This document shows positions 1 through 6,234 of a DNA stretch of 9,258 bases, in pieces (the first letter of the stretch is position 1; each line of letters starts with the position of its first letter). Below the pieces are notes generated by a model, which had not been told where the DNA came from, did not search any database, and worked only from the letters and a program-made list of their open reading frames with translations. Location: assembly GCA_011049795.1 (NCBI GenBank), contig DRHD01000194.1, forward strand, positions 1-9,258, written 5' to 3'. Source of the DNA: Porticoccus sp. (GTDB lineage Bacteria > Pseudomonadota > Gammaproteobacteria > Pseudomonadales > Porticoccaceae). Made by a program: the position numbers and the translations under genes.

Positions 1-107
1 AGCATAGGGAGTGAGTAATCAACATAATCGTAGATAATAACCTTCTCTTTCCCTGCTGCTTGCCGATGAATACGACCCGCGTATTGAGCCAGTGATCCTT
101 TCCATGA
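1..107 (-). pseudogene. Inverted partial copy of SF2 helicase C-terminal region, containing motif VI
   Basis: Read from 107 down to 1 on the minus strand, the frame is fully open and encodes SWKGSLAQYAGRIHR followed by QAAGKEKVIIYDYVDYSLPML. The Q-Y-A-G-R-I-H-R segment (86-63) is a typical motif VI of DEAD/DEAH-type superfamily 2 helicases, where the arginines contact ATP. The IYDYVD segment is common just after motif VI in COG1061-like and restriction- or conflict-system helicases. From 67 to 1 it encodes the same peptide as the plus-strand copy at 109-175, but motif VI exists only here. It therefore seems to be the natural upstream continuation of the plus-strand gene, present in the wrong orientation. 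The copy is truncated by the window edge. Confidence 0.75.
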
Positions 108-175
108 AATCGGCAAGCAGCAGGGAAAGAGAAGGTTATTATCTACGATTATGTTGATTACTCACTCCCTATGCT
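1..175. repeat. Perfect 67-bp inverted repeat with 41-bp spacer (fold-back)
   Basis: Bases 1-67 are the exact reverse complement of 109-175, with 68-108 as an unpaired spacer. Both arms lie inside helicase coding sequence, so the gene's end is present in opposite orientations. The repeat begins at the very first base of the window, so its true length is unknown. Arms this long and perfect inside a protein-coding gene point to a recent inverted duplication or to a fold-back artefact at a contig end, not to a functional hairpin. Confidence 0.95.
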
Positions 176-302
176 ACGGCGTATGTTTCAGAAACGCCAA
201 AAGGGGTATGACGCACTTGGTTATACAATAACTGAATCTAAAACTGATGGGTTGGTTCAGGCTCCGCTCGAATTGACCGATAGGGAGGGAAATGAATCGT
301 AA
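108..302 (+). CDS. C-terminal end of a superfamily 2 (DEAD/DEAH) helicase, 5' truncated
   Basis: The frame is open from 108 to the TAA at 300-302 and encodes about 64 residues starting RQAAGKEKVIIYDYVDY and continuing with a basic stretch (LRRMFQKRQKGYDALGY), ending ...REGNES. This matches the tail that follows motif VI in SF2 helicases of restriction and mobile-element defence types. An in-frame TGA at 105-107 lies exactly where the inverted spacer begins, so the 5' part is cut off by the fold-back, not by a natural start. No start codon or ribosome site belongs to this piece. ATPase motifs I to V are absent from the window. The function as an ATP-dependent nucleic-acid translocase follows from the family; the particular system it served cannot be told from this fragment. 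Confidence 0.75.
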   Translation, partial: NRQAAGKEKVIIYDYVDYSLPMLRRMFQKRQKGYDALGYTITESKTDGLVQAPLELTDREGNES

Positions 303-323
303 ATGGTGAAATGGTGAAATGGT
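302..323. repeat. Short tandem repeat, 8-bp unit AATGGTGA, about 2.75 copies
   Basis: AATGGTGA occurs at 302-309 and 310-317, with a partial third copy (AATGGT) at 318-323, starting on the last base of the helicase stop codon. It is short and may be simple replication slippage. No function is evident. Confidence 0.8.
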
Positions 324-364
324 CGGCACAATATACACTGTGTATTTATTACCAAAACACATAA

Positions 365-430
365 CTGAAACCCCTATAAAACAAGCACTTAACAGGGGTG
401 CTTTACCAAAACAACTTAAGCTAAGTTGTT
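365..430 (+). other. Hairpin cluster in noncoding DNA, including a pseudoknot-like pair of stems
   Basis: ACCCCT (370-375) can pair with AGGGGT (394-399), while AAGCAC (383-388) can pair with GTGCTT (398-403). The two stems interleave and share bases 398-399, so they compete or form a tight pseudoknot. A separate perfect 9-bp stem with a 3-base loop follows (410-418 with 422-430). No convincing coding sequence lies in 303-664 on either strand; the open minus-strand frame across 174-536 has no recognisable protein. The cluster may be a structured RNA or recombination-site DNA at the end of a mobile element. Confidence 0.4.
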
Positions 431-452
431 GATTTATAACGTAAGTGTACAA

Positions 453-622
453 GGCTACGATGGCCACCACGCTCGCAAAGCTCACGGGCCACACTGACCG
501 AGCGGTCGAAGGTTCGACAAACTTTGTCTCGGGCATAGTTTGGACGCCCGTTGTATTCAGGGCGCCGCGAAGCGGTAGTTCAAGCCATTAGGCTTGAGCT
601 ATCAATCCTTCCGAGCGCGCCA
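453..622 (+). other. Interrupted tRNA-Arg-like sequence; candidate attachment-site scar
   Basis: Bases 497-517 fit positions 38-58 of a bacterial tRNA-Arg(ACG): anticodon-stem 3' strand CCGAG, variable loop CGGTC, T-stem GAAGG, T-loop start TTCGA. Bases 604-622 fit positions 58-76: loop end AAT, T-stem 3' strand CCTTC (the exact complement of GAAGG), acceptor strand CGAGCGC, G73 and encoded CCA. They are separated by 86 bases (518-603) with their own hairpins, notably a 12-bp stem with a 4-base loop (575-586 with 591-602). GGCTACGA at 453-460 resembles positions 30-37, but the rest of the 5' half is not recognisable. It is therefore not a working tRNA. The 3' half of a tRNA is the usual target of tyrosine-recombinase elements, and a terminator follows directly as for a real tRNA gene. 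The best reading is one or two nested att scars at the edge of an integrated element carrying the helicase. Confidence 0.55.
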
Positions 623-630
623 TATGTTTA

Positions 631-665
631 AAGGGCTAGTGGGTTAATAACCACTAGCCCTTTTT
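631..665 (+). terminator. Strong Rho-independent terminator after the tRNA 3' end
   Basis: AAGGGCTAGTGG (631-642) pairs perfectly with CCACTAGCCCTT (651-662) around an 8-base loop, and the 3' arm runs into TTTTT. It lies 8 bases after the CCA of the tRNA-Arg remnant, the normal place for a tRNA gene terminator, which supports the view that the chromosomal side of the att scar is on the right. Confidence 0.9.
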
Positions 666-839
666 CATTTTTACCAAAATATCCTCCCTAGTACACTTTT
701 CTATGGTTTTATCTCTAGTTGTACCTCTCTCTGAAGATGGAGAATTGCTTATGAGGGACGGCGTAATATATTTCAACTATCAAGAAACTGTTGGGTAGTC
801 CTGTTATCTTTGTGAAATTGGCGCGTAAAGCCTTCAGAA
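666..839 (+). other. Leader region with broken open frames upstream of the TonB-domain gene
   Basis: No complete gene is convincing here. An ATG frame at 703-798 would give a 31-residue peptide beginning MVLSLVVPLSEDGELLMRDG, with no clear ribosome site. A second frame, open from about 767 to 877, reads KLLGSPVIFVKLARKAFRIG. Together with the basic residues that precede the TonB anchor, these pieces could be frameshifted remains of the front of a larger protein, possibly an M56 (BlaR1-like) membrane peptidase fused to TonB. That is an inference; no HExxH zinc motif is present. Confidence 0.25.
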
Positions 840-1568
840 TTGGCGCAACGTGTTCGTCATATAGTGAGTTCCTATGTTGATAGAGCGGGAGAGCGCAAGG
901 CTCGGTTCTGGTTAGCAGTGGGTGCCAGTATTTTTGTTTTACCCTTTGCTTCGGTGCAAGCGATAGGCAGCTTGCCCAAATCGGGGCCATTGGCGGGTAT
1001 GGTGTTAATTCCAGTGGTGATGGCACCAGAGAAAACTCCTTCGGTTGTGCCTGGTAAGCCAGTGTTGGATATTGATAAACCAGTGCGGCCAGAGCTTGTA
1101 GCAACTCCGCCCAGCGGGCCGGTATTTGATGATGCGATTAAAGTCGACGCTGGGTCTACTAGCACGCTGGTTCCTCAGGTCGTAACCTCATCAATCGGTG
1201 ATTTGGAATTGTCCGGTTTTTCCGCTTCCAAAGCCCGGGTGCGTGTAAAACAGCAGCCAGAATATCCTTCCGTGGCACAGCGCCGTGGTATTGAAGGTCG
1301 AGTCGTTGTTGAGTTTGATATTGATGCCGACGGCACAGTTATAAATCCCAGGATAATGGATACAGGTTCTTCCTCCGTGTTTAACCGATCTGTACTTAAG
1401 GCGATAAGTGCTTATCAATATGAGCCCTATCGTTTAGGCGGTCAGGCTATGGGCTTACAAGGTTTAAGGGAAGAGTTCCGCTTCCAGTTAATCAACGATA
1501 AATCCACCAAGCGTGCTTCAACCGGTGATACTCGAGCCGGGCAGGAGCCACCTATCAACTCCAGCTAA
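840..1568 (+). CDS. TonB family protein (energy transducer C-terminal domain)
   Basis: The 242-residue product has a basic N-terminus, one membrane segment at about residues 23-42 (FWLAVGASIFVLPFASVQAI), a proline-containing periplasmic linker (about 45-130) and a TonB C-terminal domain at about 138-217. Domain hallmarks are the YP pair at 142-143, RRGIEGRVVVEFDID, and the closing KAISAYQYEPY helix-strand. TonB proteins carry proton-motive energy from ExbB/ExbD across the periplasm to outer-membrane receptors; no exbB or exbD lies in the window. The start is uncertain: 840 is TTG with no good ribosome site, the frame is open back to 816, and GTG at 864 is an alternative. The segment ELAQRVRHIVSSYVDRAGERKARFW resembles the stretch after the peptidase domain of M56/BlaR1-TonB fusions, so the gene may be a truncated fusion. 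It is followed after 122 bases by a second TonB-like gene. Confidence 0.8.
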   Translation: MAQRVRHIVSSYVDRAGERKARFWLAVGASIFVLPFASVQAIGSLPKSGPLAGMVLIPVVMAPEKTPSVVPGKPVLDIDKPVRPELVATPPSGPVFDDAIKVDAGSTSTLVPQVVTSSIGDLELSGFSASKARVRVKQQPEYPSVAQRRGIEGRVVVEFDIDADGTVINPRIMDTGSSSVFNRSVLKAISAYQYEPYRLGGQAMGLQGLREEFRFQLINDKSTKRASTGDTRAGQEPPINSS

Positions 1569-1690
1569 TGCTGGTGTAGTAACCGCAATAAAACAAACAT
1601 TTTCAATTTTTTAACTACTGGTTTTTTACTAGCGGCTTCGCTCGTCTTGAAAAAAGTCGCCCAACTTGAAAAACGGTTAGGAGAAATACT
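1569..1690 (+). other. Spacer between the two TonB-like genes; frame stays open after the TAA
   Basis: The frame of the first TonB gene continues past its TAA for 41 codons without a stop, ending in FLLAASLVLKKVAQLEKRLGEIL and a TGA (1692-1694) that overlaps the next ATG as ATGA. No start codon with a ribosome site is seen inside, so it may be chance or the relic of a lost gene. The only clear signal is AGGAG at 1679-1683, serving the downstream start. Confidence 0.35.
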
Positions 1691-2101
1691 ATGAACGCCA
1701 CCTATACGCTAAATAATGAAACCGCTTTAAACGGAATGTTCGGCAAGGTTTTACGCTTAAGTACCAGTGCCAGTCTCGGGGTGTTAGTGACAGGGATGTT
1801 GCTTTTTTTGATGTGCACATTGATTGCGATGGATCCGCCAGATCTTATTGAAGACAACATAAAAATTATTGACGTAGTCATGTCGGATGAGCGTGACATC
1901 ACTGAACAGATTGAACCGATAACGGAGAAACCAGTAGACCCCGAACCTGAACCGCAAATCCCGAAGATCACCGAAAGCTATGATACGGGAGAAGATTTAA
2001 TCATTGCAATAGCACCACCTACTGTTCCGGGAGTTAGAGACATTGGTCCTGGGCTCTCGTCAGGTACAGCGATGGCAATTTTTAAAGTTGCACCACGATA
2101 G
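1691..2101 (+). CDS. TonB-like protein lacking its C-terminal domain (truncated)
   Basis: ATG at 1691 has AGGAG at 1679-1683, seven bases upstream, a good ribosome site. The 136 residues comprise a short cytoplasmic stretch, one membrane helix at about 27-46 (ASLGVLVTGMLLFLMCTLIA), then an acidic, proline-rich linker with DPEPEPQIPK near 83-92, and a tail ...GTAMAIFKVAPR. In TonB2-type proteins a similar segment (…IVKVAPxYPxRA) leads into the C-terminal domain that grips receptor TonB boxes. Here translation stops at TAG exactly after VAPR, so the whole receptor-binding domain is missing. From about 2086 the -1 frame already encodes the next, unrelated protein. A deletion joining the middle of tonB to the middle of the next gene explains both truncations. 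It could still anchor in the inner membrane and contact ExbB/ExbD, but energy transfer is unlikely. Confidence 0.75.
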   Translation: MNATYTLNNETALNGMFGKVLRLSTSASLGVLVTGMLLFLMCTLIAMDPPDLIEDNIKIIDVVMSDERDITEQIEPITEKPVDPEPEPQIPKITESYDTGEDLIIAIAPPTVPGVRDIGPGLSSGTAMAIFKVAPR

Positions 2102-2196
2102 CGGTCGCTTCAGGTCACCACAATGTAGCCGGTAGTTTTCTCTGGGATAAGCGTCCCGGTCGGCTGACTATCCCTCGGAGCGTAGCGATTGTAACT
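2086..2196 (+). other. In-frame upstream extension of the large membrane-protein gene, no usable start
   Basis: After a TAA at 2083-2085, the frame of the large gene is open through 2196 and encodes protein-like sequence such as ASGHHNVAGSFLWDKRPGRL and TIPRSVAIVTLLVDG, with no ATG, GTG or TTG before 2197. It reads as genuine interior of a beta-rich periplasmic domain, so the natural N-terminus and signal peptide appear to have been lost. It overlaps the last 16 bases of the truncated tonB-like gene. Confidence 0.6.
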
Positions 2197-5100
2197 TTGC
2201 TTGTTGACGGCAAAAACCGAGTCGTTGATCGCCGAAATGGTCAGCTTATTTTTTCAAGTAAATCCGATAATACGCAAAAGAAGGCTAATGACAGTTTGGA
2301 TCTTGAGGTGTTTCGCTTATTAGTTGATGAGGTGCCGGTCAAAATGGGTACACATATCACCCTGTCAGTGAGTGGTAAAGCCAGAGAGGTCAGCTTTGGC
2401 AGTGTTATGCTTGCTGGCACAGAGGTGCTAGATATTCAGTCATCGATACCGGCGCGCATCGAAGCAGATGGTACGATGAGAGCGCAAGTCACCCCTGGCG
2501 AGCATACGATACAAGTATTCTCCAGATTCATCGACTCCCCCAGTGCTATCACTACAAAAAAGCTCACCAAAGAATGGCCTGACTTCGAGTACATTAGTTT
2601 TAAATCAGCAACAGCTATTCGACAGGCAAAACTATCTGGCCCTGTCAGCATAGATACCACCCAGATATCTATTCCCGGTGAGTGGGAGGAATATCCTACA
2701 TACCGAATGGGTGATGGTGAAACTCTTAACATAGAAACCGAATTTCGTGGTGATCACTCTCCTGGCGCCAATGAACTCTATGTGAAACGGGACTTGTGGT
2801 TAGACTTCGATGGTGAGGGCATCACTGCCCTTGATCGTATAAGCGGTGAAATGAAGAAAGGTTGGCGTCTCAATGCTGCCAAGGGTACCAGTATAGGCCG
2901 TGCAACGGTCGACGAAGAGCCTGTGTTGATTACTCAGGATGAAAGTTTTGAAGGCATTGAAGTGAGAAGCCCCGCTATTGAGTTGGAAGCGGTCACTCGA
3001 ACCGAAACCACATCTGGTTTTTCGGCATCGGGGTGGGATGCCAGAGCAGACCAGTATGCTGCGACTTTGCATTTACCGCCAGGGTGGCGTGTTCTTCATG
3101 CGTCTGGCGTTGATCGGGTTTGGGGTACATGGTTAAGCAAATGGGACCTGTGGGATGTGTTCCTGGCATTGATCATCATATCGGTTACCCGAAAGCTCAT
3201 TGGTAATCTCGCGGCTGTACTTGCTGGTGGCGCTTTCCTGGTTGCTCTGCACGAACCGGGCACCCCGTTATTGATTATTCCTTTGCTGTTGATAGTGATT
3301 GCTTTATTACCTGTGGTGACAGGAAAAGTAAAGTCCATGCTCCGTAGTATGGGTGTGGTACTTGGCGTGGCCTTAGCTTTGTCAGTCATTACTTTTGCGG
3401 TGAGCACTTTCCGTCTTGCCATCTATCCATCGCTCGAACGCACTGAAATTGGTACCTATAACCAAAACCGTTATGACGCCTCTTTTTCTCAGCTTGCCTC
3501 ATCGGTGCCAGCGGCGCAAATGGCTGATAGAGAGAGCATGGCGCGTAAATCGCCCGTAGCAAAAAGTATGCAAATTGAAGAAGTGATTGTCACCGCCAGA
3601 AAGCGAGAACAGAACCTCTATCAAGTGACCGAGAATGATCGTGTTCAGACCGGTCCTGGTTTACCTACCTGGACATGGAATTCGGTGGGCTTTAAATCCA
3701 GTGGTCCGGTACCGGCCAATCAAACACTCTCTATTTATTACAGCACGCCGTTGGTGACCTCTATCTGGCGGGTGATTTCCGTTTTTCTTGTGGCTCTGTA
3801 TGCGGGGATAGTTATCATTCGATTGGCTCGTCTAAGTCAATTTAAAGGGGCTGAGAGTGTCGGGACGCCAGGAGCTACTACAGCTGTATTGGGGATGGGG
3901 CTTGTTTTTCTGCTAGGGGCCACCAGTTGTCCGACGGTAATGGCTGAGGATTACCCGCCTAAATATCTTATGGATTCCCTGGAAAAACGGCTGACCAAAG
4001 CGCCCGACTGTTTGCCTAAGTGCGCTAGCCTTAATGACGGGCGAATCGCCGTGAGTGGTAGTGATATCACTATTCAATTTAATGCCTATGTCGATGCCGA
4101 TATGGCATTACCTCTACCTCGAAGTCACGGCACTTGGGCGCTAGAACTTGTCAGTGAGAAGGGGCAGTTGTTGCCACTTCGTAAAGGTCAAGAAAACCAC
4201 TATGTCCGTTTGTCTAAAGGGCATCACTTGATCAGTGTGAAAGGTAAAATCATTGCCGATCAGGCCACCGTCAGTCTTCCCCTCGCCATCCACAATATGA
4301 AGGTGTCTGCACCCGATTGGGTGGTGGAAGGTCTTGTTGATGGCCGTGTGAAAAACGGAACGCTGACGCTGAGGGCAATGGATAAGAATGCGACGCAAAA
4401 GGTTGATACACTCAAGGCAGACCCTGCACCGGCATTTGTGAGTGTGAGGCGCCACTTTGTATTCGGCAAAAAATGGAATGTCGAAACAACAGTGCAACGT
4501 ATTTCGCCAAAACAAGGCGCTATTTCGTTACCCATCAAGCTTATTCCCAATGAGAAACTATTGAGGGATATGGGCGCCGTTAAGGATGGAGAAATTGTTG
4601 TTCAGTTAGGCCATCGTCAGGGGGAAGTATCCTGGTTGTCCTCGATTGAACCCACCGAGCAGTTACAGCTCAAGGCATCAAGCGGGACTACGTATATCGA
4701 GGAGTGGGCGTTCACGCCTTCTTCGCTTTGGCGATTGAATTACGAAGGTATACCTCCTGTAAAAGCTGATGAGTATGCCAATGCTTTTGAGCCTGTATTC
4801 AAGCCATGGCCTGCTGAGGTGTTAGTTGTCGATGTGAGAAAGCCTGGAGGTGTTCCAGGTGATACGCATACTGTTGAGAGTGCACTATTAAAAGTGGAGG
4901 CGGGTAGCAAGCTTCAGCGTTCGACATTAACCCTGGAAATTCGGTCGAGTCTTGGCACTAACTATATGGTGACCCTGCCCGAAAATGCAGAAGTTCTAAG
5001 ATTCAGCGTTGATGGTCGGGCAATGAATACCCCATCAGGGAGTGAGGTAAAAATCCCACTACAGCCTGGCTCACAATCGATCGTTATCGAGTTCCAGTCG

Positions 5101-5808
5101 TTAACTGATATTGGGATGGTTAGCCATAGCCCTGAAGTGCTCCTTCCAGACGGCGCAACAAATGTCAGGGTTCATTATTCCTTGCCTCGGGATCGTTGGC
5201 CGCTATACCTCAATGGTCCTCCGATTGGGCCAGCCATGCTTTATTGGGGGGTGCTGTGTGTGATTGTGCTGGGTGCCGTTGCGCTTCCCCGCCTAGCGAG
5301 TACGCTAGATTTTAAGATGCCTATCGCTATGACTGGTTGGTTATTGCTCGGGGTGGGGTTATCCACGGTGAATGGTTACGGGGTGCTAGTGATTGCTATA
5401 ATGTTTTTCATTCTAGCAGCTAGGAAGCAGCTAGTAATTCCCGAGACTATGACGCGGTTTAAATTTAATATGATGCAATGTGTCATTGTGGTTTGGGTCG
5501 GGCTTGCTGTTCTTTGCATGATCGCAGCAATTCCGATGGGGTTATTGTCCAACCCGGAAATGAAGGTTGTTGGTAATGGCAGTGGCAGTCATTTCTATAA
5601 CTACTACCAGGATATTGCAGGGGCGTCTGAGGGTTTCCCAACAGTTACTGTCATTAGTGTTCCAATACTGGCTTATCGCGCAGTGATGCTACTGTGGTCA
5701 TTGTGGTTGTCGACACAGCTGATTCGATGGGCTGGCTGGGCTTGGGGGTGTTTTACTGAGAAGGCATCTTGGATTTCAAAGACTGTAATTAGTGAAGAAA
5801 GAGTGTAG
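2197..5808 (+). CDS. Large multi-pass membrane protein with TonB-box-like motif, function unknown, N-terminally truncated
   Basis: The 1203-residue frame is counted from TTG 2197, which has no good ribosome site; coding-like sequence extends upstream. Layout: a beta-rich, probably periplasmic region (1-315); a bundle of about four membrane helices (319-409); a linker with IEEVIVTARKREQNLYQV at 460-477; a short segment with GPGLPTWTW; helices at about 526-542 and 562-580, the latter ending like a signal peptide (LLGATSCPTVMAED); a long, probably periplasmic beta-rich region (about 583-1010); and four or five helices at 1014-1185. The 460-477 motif is what begins mature TonB-dependent receptors (TonB box plus plug start), yet no plug or barrel is seen. 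Placement directly after two TonB-like genes suggests contact with TonB, which is inference. I do not recognise the family by name. The gene ends naturally with a basic tail and TAG. Confidence 0.8.
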   Translation: MLVDGKNRVVDRRNGQLIFSSKSDNTQKKANDSLDLEVFRLLVDEVPVKMGTHITLSVSGKAREVSFGSVMLAGTEVLDIQSSIPARIEADGTMRAQVTPGEHTIQVFSRFIDSPSAITTKKLTKEWPDFEYISFKSATAIRQAKLSGPVSIDTTQISIPGEWEEYPTYRMGDGETLNIETEFRGDHSPGANELYVKRDLWLDFDGEGITALDRISGEMKKGWRLNAAKGTSIGRATVDEEPVLITQDESFEGIEVRSPAIELEAVTRTETTSGFSASGWDARADQYAATLHLPPGWRVLHASGVDRVWGTWLSKWDLWDVFLALIIISVTRKLIGNLAAVLAGGAFLVALHEPGTPLLIIPLLLIVIALLPVVTGKVKSMLRSMGVVLGVALALSVITFAVSTFRLAIYPSLERTEIGTYNQNRYDASFSQLASSVPAAQMADRESMARKSPVAKSMQIEEVIVTARKREQNLYQVTENDRVQTGPGLPTWTWNSVGFKSSGPVPANQTLSIYYSTPLVTSIWRVISVFLVALYAGIVIIRLARLSQFKGAESVGTPGATTAVLGMGLVFLLGATSCPTVMAEDYPPKYLMDSLEKRLTKAPDCLPKCASLNDGRIAVSGSDITIQFNAYVDADMALPLPRSHGTWALELVSEKGQLLPLRKGQENHYVRLSKGHHLISVKGKIIADQATVSLPLAIHNMKVSAPDWVVEGLVDGRVKNGTLTLRAMDKNATQKVDTLKADPAPAFVSVRRHFVFGKKWNVETTVQRISPKQGAISLPIKLIPNEKLLRDMGAVKDGEIVVQLGHRQGEVSWLSSIEPTEQLQLKASSGTTYIEEWAFTPSSLWRLNYEGIPPVKADEYANAFEPVFKPWPAEVLVVDVRKPGGVPGDTHTVESALLKVEAGSKLQRSTLTLEIRSSLGTNYMVTLPENAEVLRFSVDGRAMNTPSGSEVKIPLQPGSQSIVIEFQSLTDIGMVSHSPEVLLPDGATNVRVHYSLPRDRWPLYLNGPPIGPAMLYWGVLCVIVLGAVALPRLASTLDFKMPIAMTGWLLLGVGLSTVNGYGVLVIAIMFFILAARKQLVIPETMTRFKFNMMQCVIVVWVGLAVLCMIAAIPMGLLSNPEMKVVGNGSGSHFYNYYQDIAGASEGFPTVTVISVPILAYRAVMLLWSLWLSTQLIRWAGWAWGCFTEKASWISKTVISEERV

Positions 5809-5969
5809 CAACTTATCACCGCTCTTCGGGTTGGGCGCCATTGCCTATCGATCCTCGCGTGTCCTTTGAGGCCCATCTATTTGGAGTGATTGCCGGAGTG
5901 ATGTGTGCATTCTTTTATAGAGTATTTACTAAGAATAAGAACTATAAAATTGAAGGGGCTGCTTCATGA
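5796..5969 (+). pseudogene. C-terminal remnant of a rhomboid family intramembrane serine protease
   Basis: This frame, open after a TGA at 5793-5795, encodes about 57 residues including LPIDPRVSFEAHLFGVIAGV followed by MCAFFYR, ending EGAAS. The pattern DPR-VSxEAHLFGxxAG is typical of the last membrane helix of bacterial rhomboid proteases, where this histidine (codon near 5872) is the catalytic partner of a serine. The GxSG serine helix and all earlier helices are missing, and no start codon or ribosome site fits, so the piece cannot be an active protease. It begins within the tail of the preceding large gene, which suggests a deletion join near 5790-5835. Its TGA (5967-5969) overlaps the following ATG (5966) as ATGA, a normal operon arrangement that supports this as the original reading frame. 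Confidence 0.7.
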
Positions 5970-6156
5970 TCGGTTGGCTCAAGGGTTTTATCAGCCGGTT
6001 GCTGGGTGGCAATCCGGGGCGATTCAACTTTCACTGGAAGACGCTCTGCAAAATGAATTTAGCCGTAGCGTGGAATCTCTTAAGGTTGATGGTCTTAACG
6101 GGGCGTCTACTTTCGCCGGGGGCAAGGGACGACATGGTTCGTTTAAGGAGATTTAA
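5966..6156 (+). pseudogene. Small ORF downstream of the rhomboid remnant, probably frameshifted
   Basis: ATG 5966 overlaps the rhomboid stop. Its own frame runs to 6196 (76 residues, MIGWLKGFISRLLGGNPG...), but codon quality falls after about 6020, with CTA, AGG and AGA codons and many tryptophans and arginines. The -1 frame then reads a more protein-like, amphipathic stretch (LSLEDALQNEFSRSVESLKV) to a TAA at 6154-6156. One extra G in the GGGG run at 6016-6019 would join the two into a protein of about 62 residues. Either a mutation, a sequencing error in the run, or simply a short 76-residue ORF would fit. I do not recognise the protein. Confidence 0.35.
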
Positions 6157-6234
6157 ACAGATAACCCGACAAAGTGTCAGCCGGAACAGGCGATGATATG
6201 TTGAATTTAATAGAGTGAGATTGCCTGTCCTGGA

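Noticed and set aside
174..536. Minus-strand open frame of 120 residues across the noncoding left region
   Set aside because: It runs across the hairpins, the first tRNA-Arg block and the antisense of the helicase tail, has no recognisable protein features and no good ribosome site.
430..602. Integron attC site
   Set aside because: Hairpins and a CCGC...GCGG stem looked suggestive, but no proper paired R'/R'' core sites (GTTRRRY and RYYYAAC) at the ends were found.
453..622. Functional tRNA gene
   Set aside because: The 5' acceptor strand, D-arm and anticodon-stem 5' strand are not recognisable, and the T-loop is split by 86 bases.
715..1165. Minus-strand frames opposite the first TonB gene
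   Set aside because: They are antisense to a well-supported coding sequence with a clear TonB domain and show no domain of their own.
2077..2101. Programmed -1 frameshift joining the TonB-like gene to the large gene
   Set aside because: The T TTT AAA run is not in the slippery register, and slipping there would place a TAA (2083-2085) in the new frame. A deletion join fits better.
2436..4550. Several minus-strand frames inside the large membrane-protein gene
   Set aside because: They are short antisense shadows of a continuous 3.6-kb coding frame with sensible topology.
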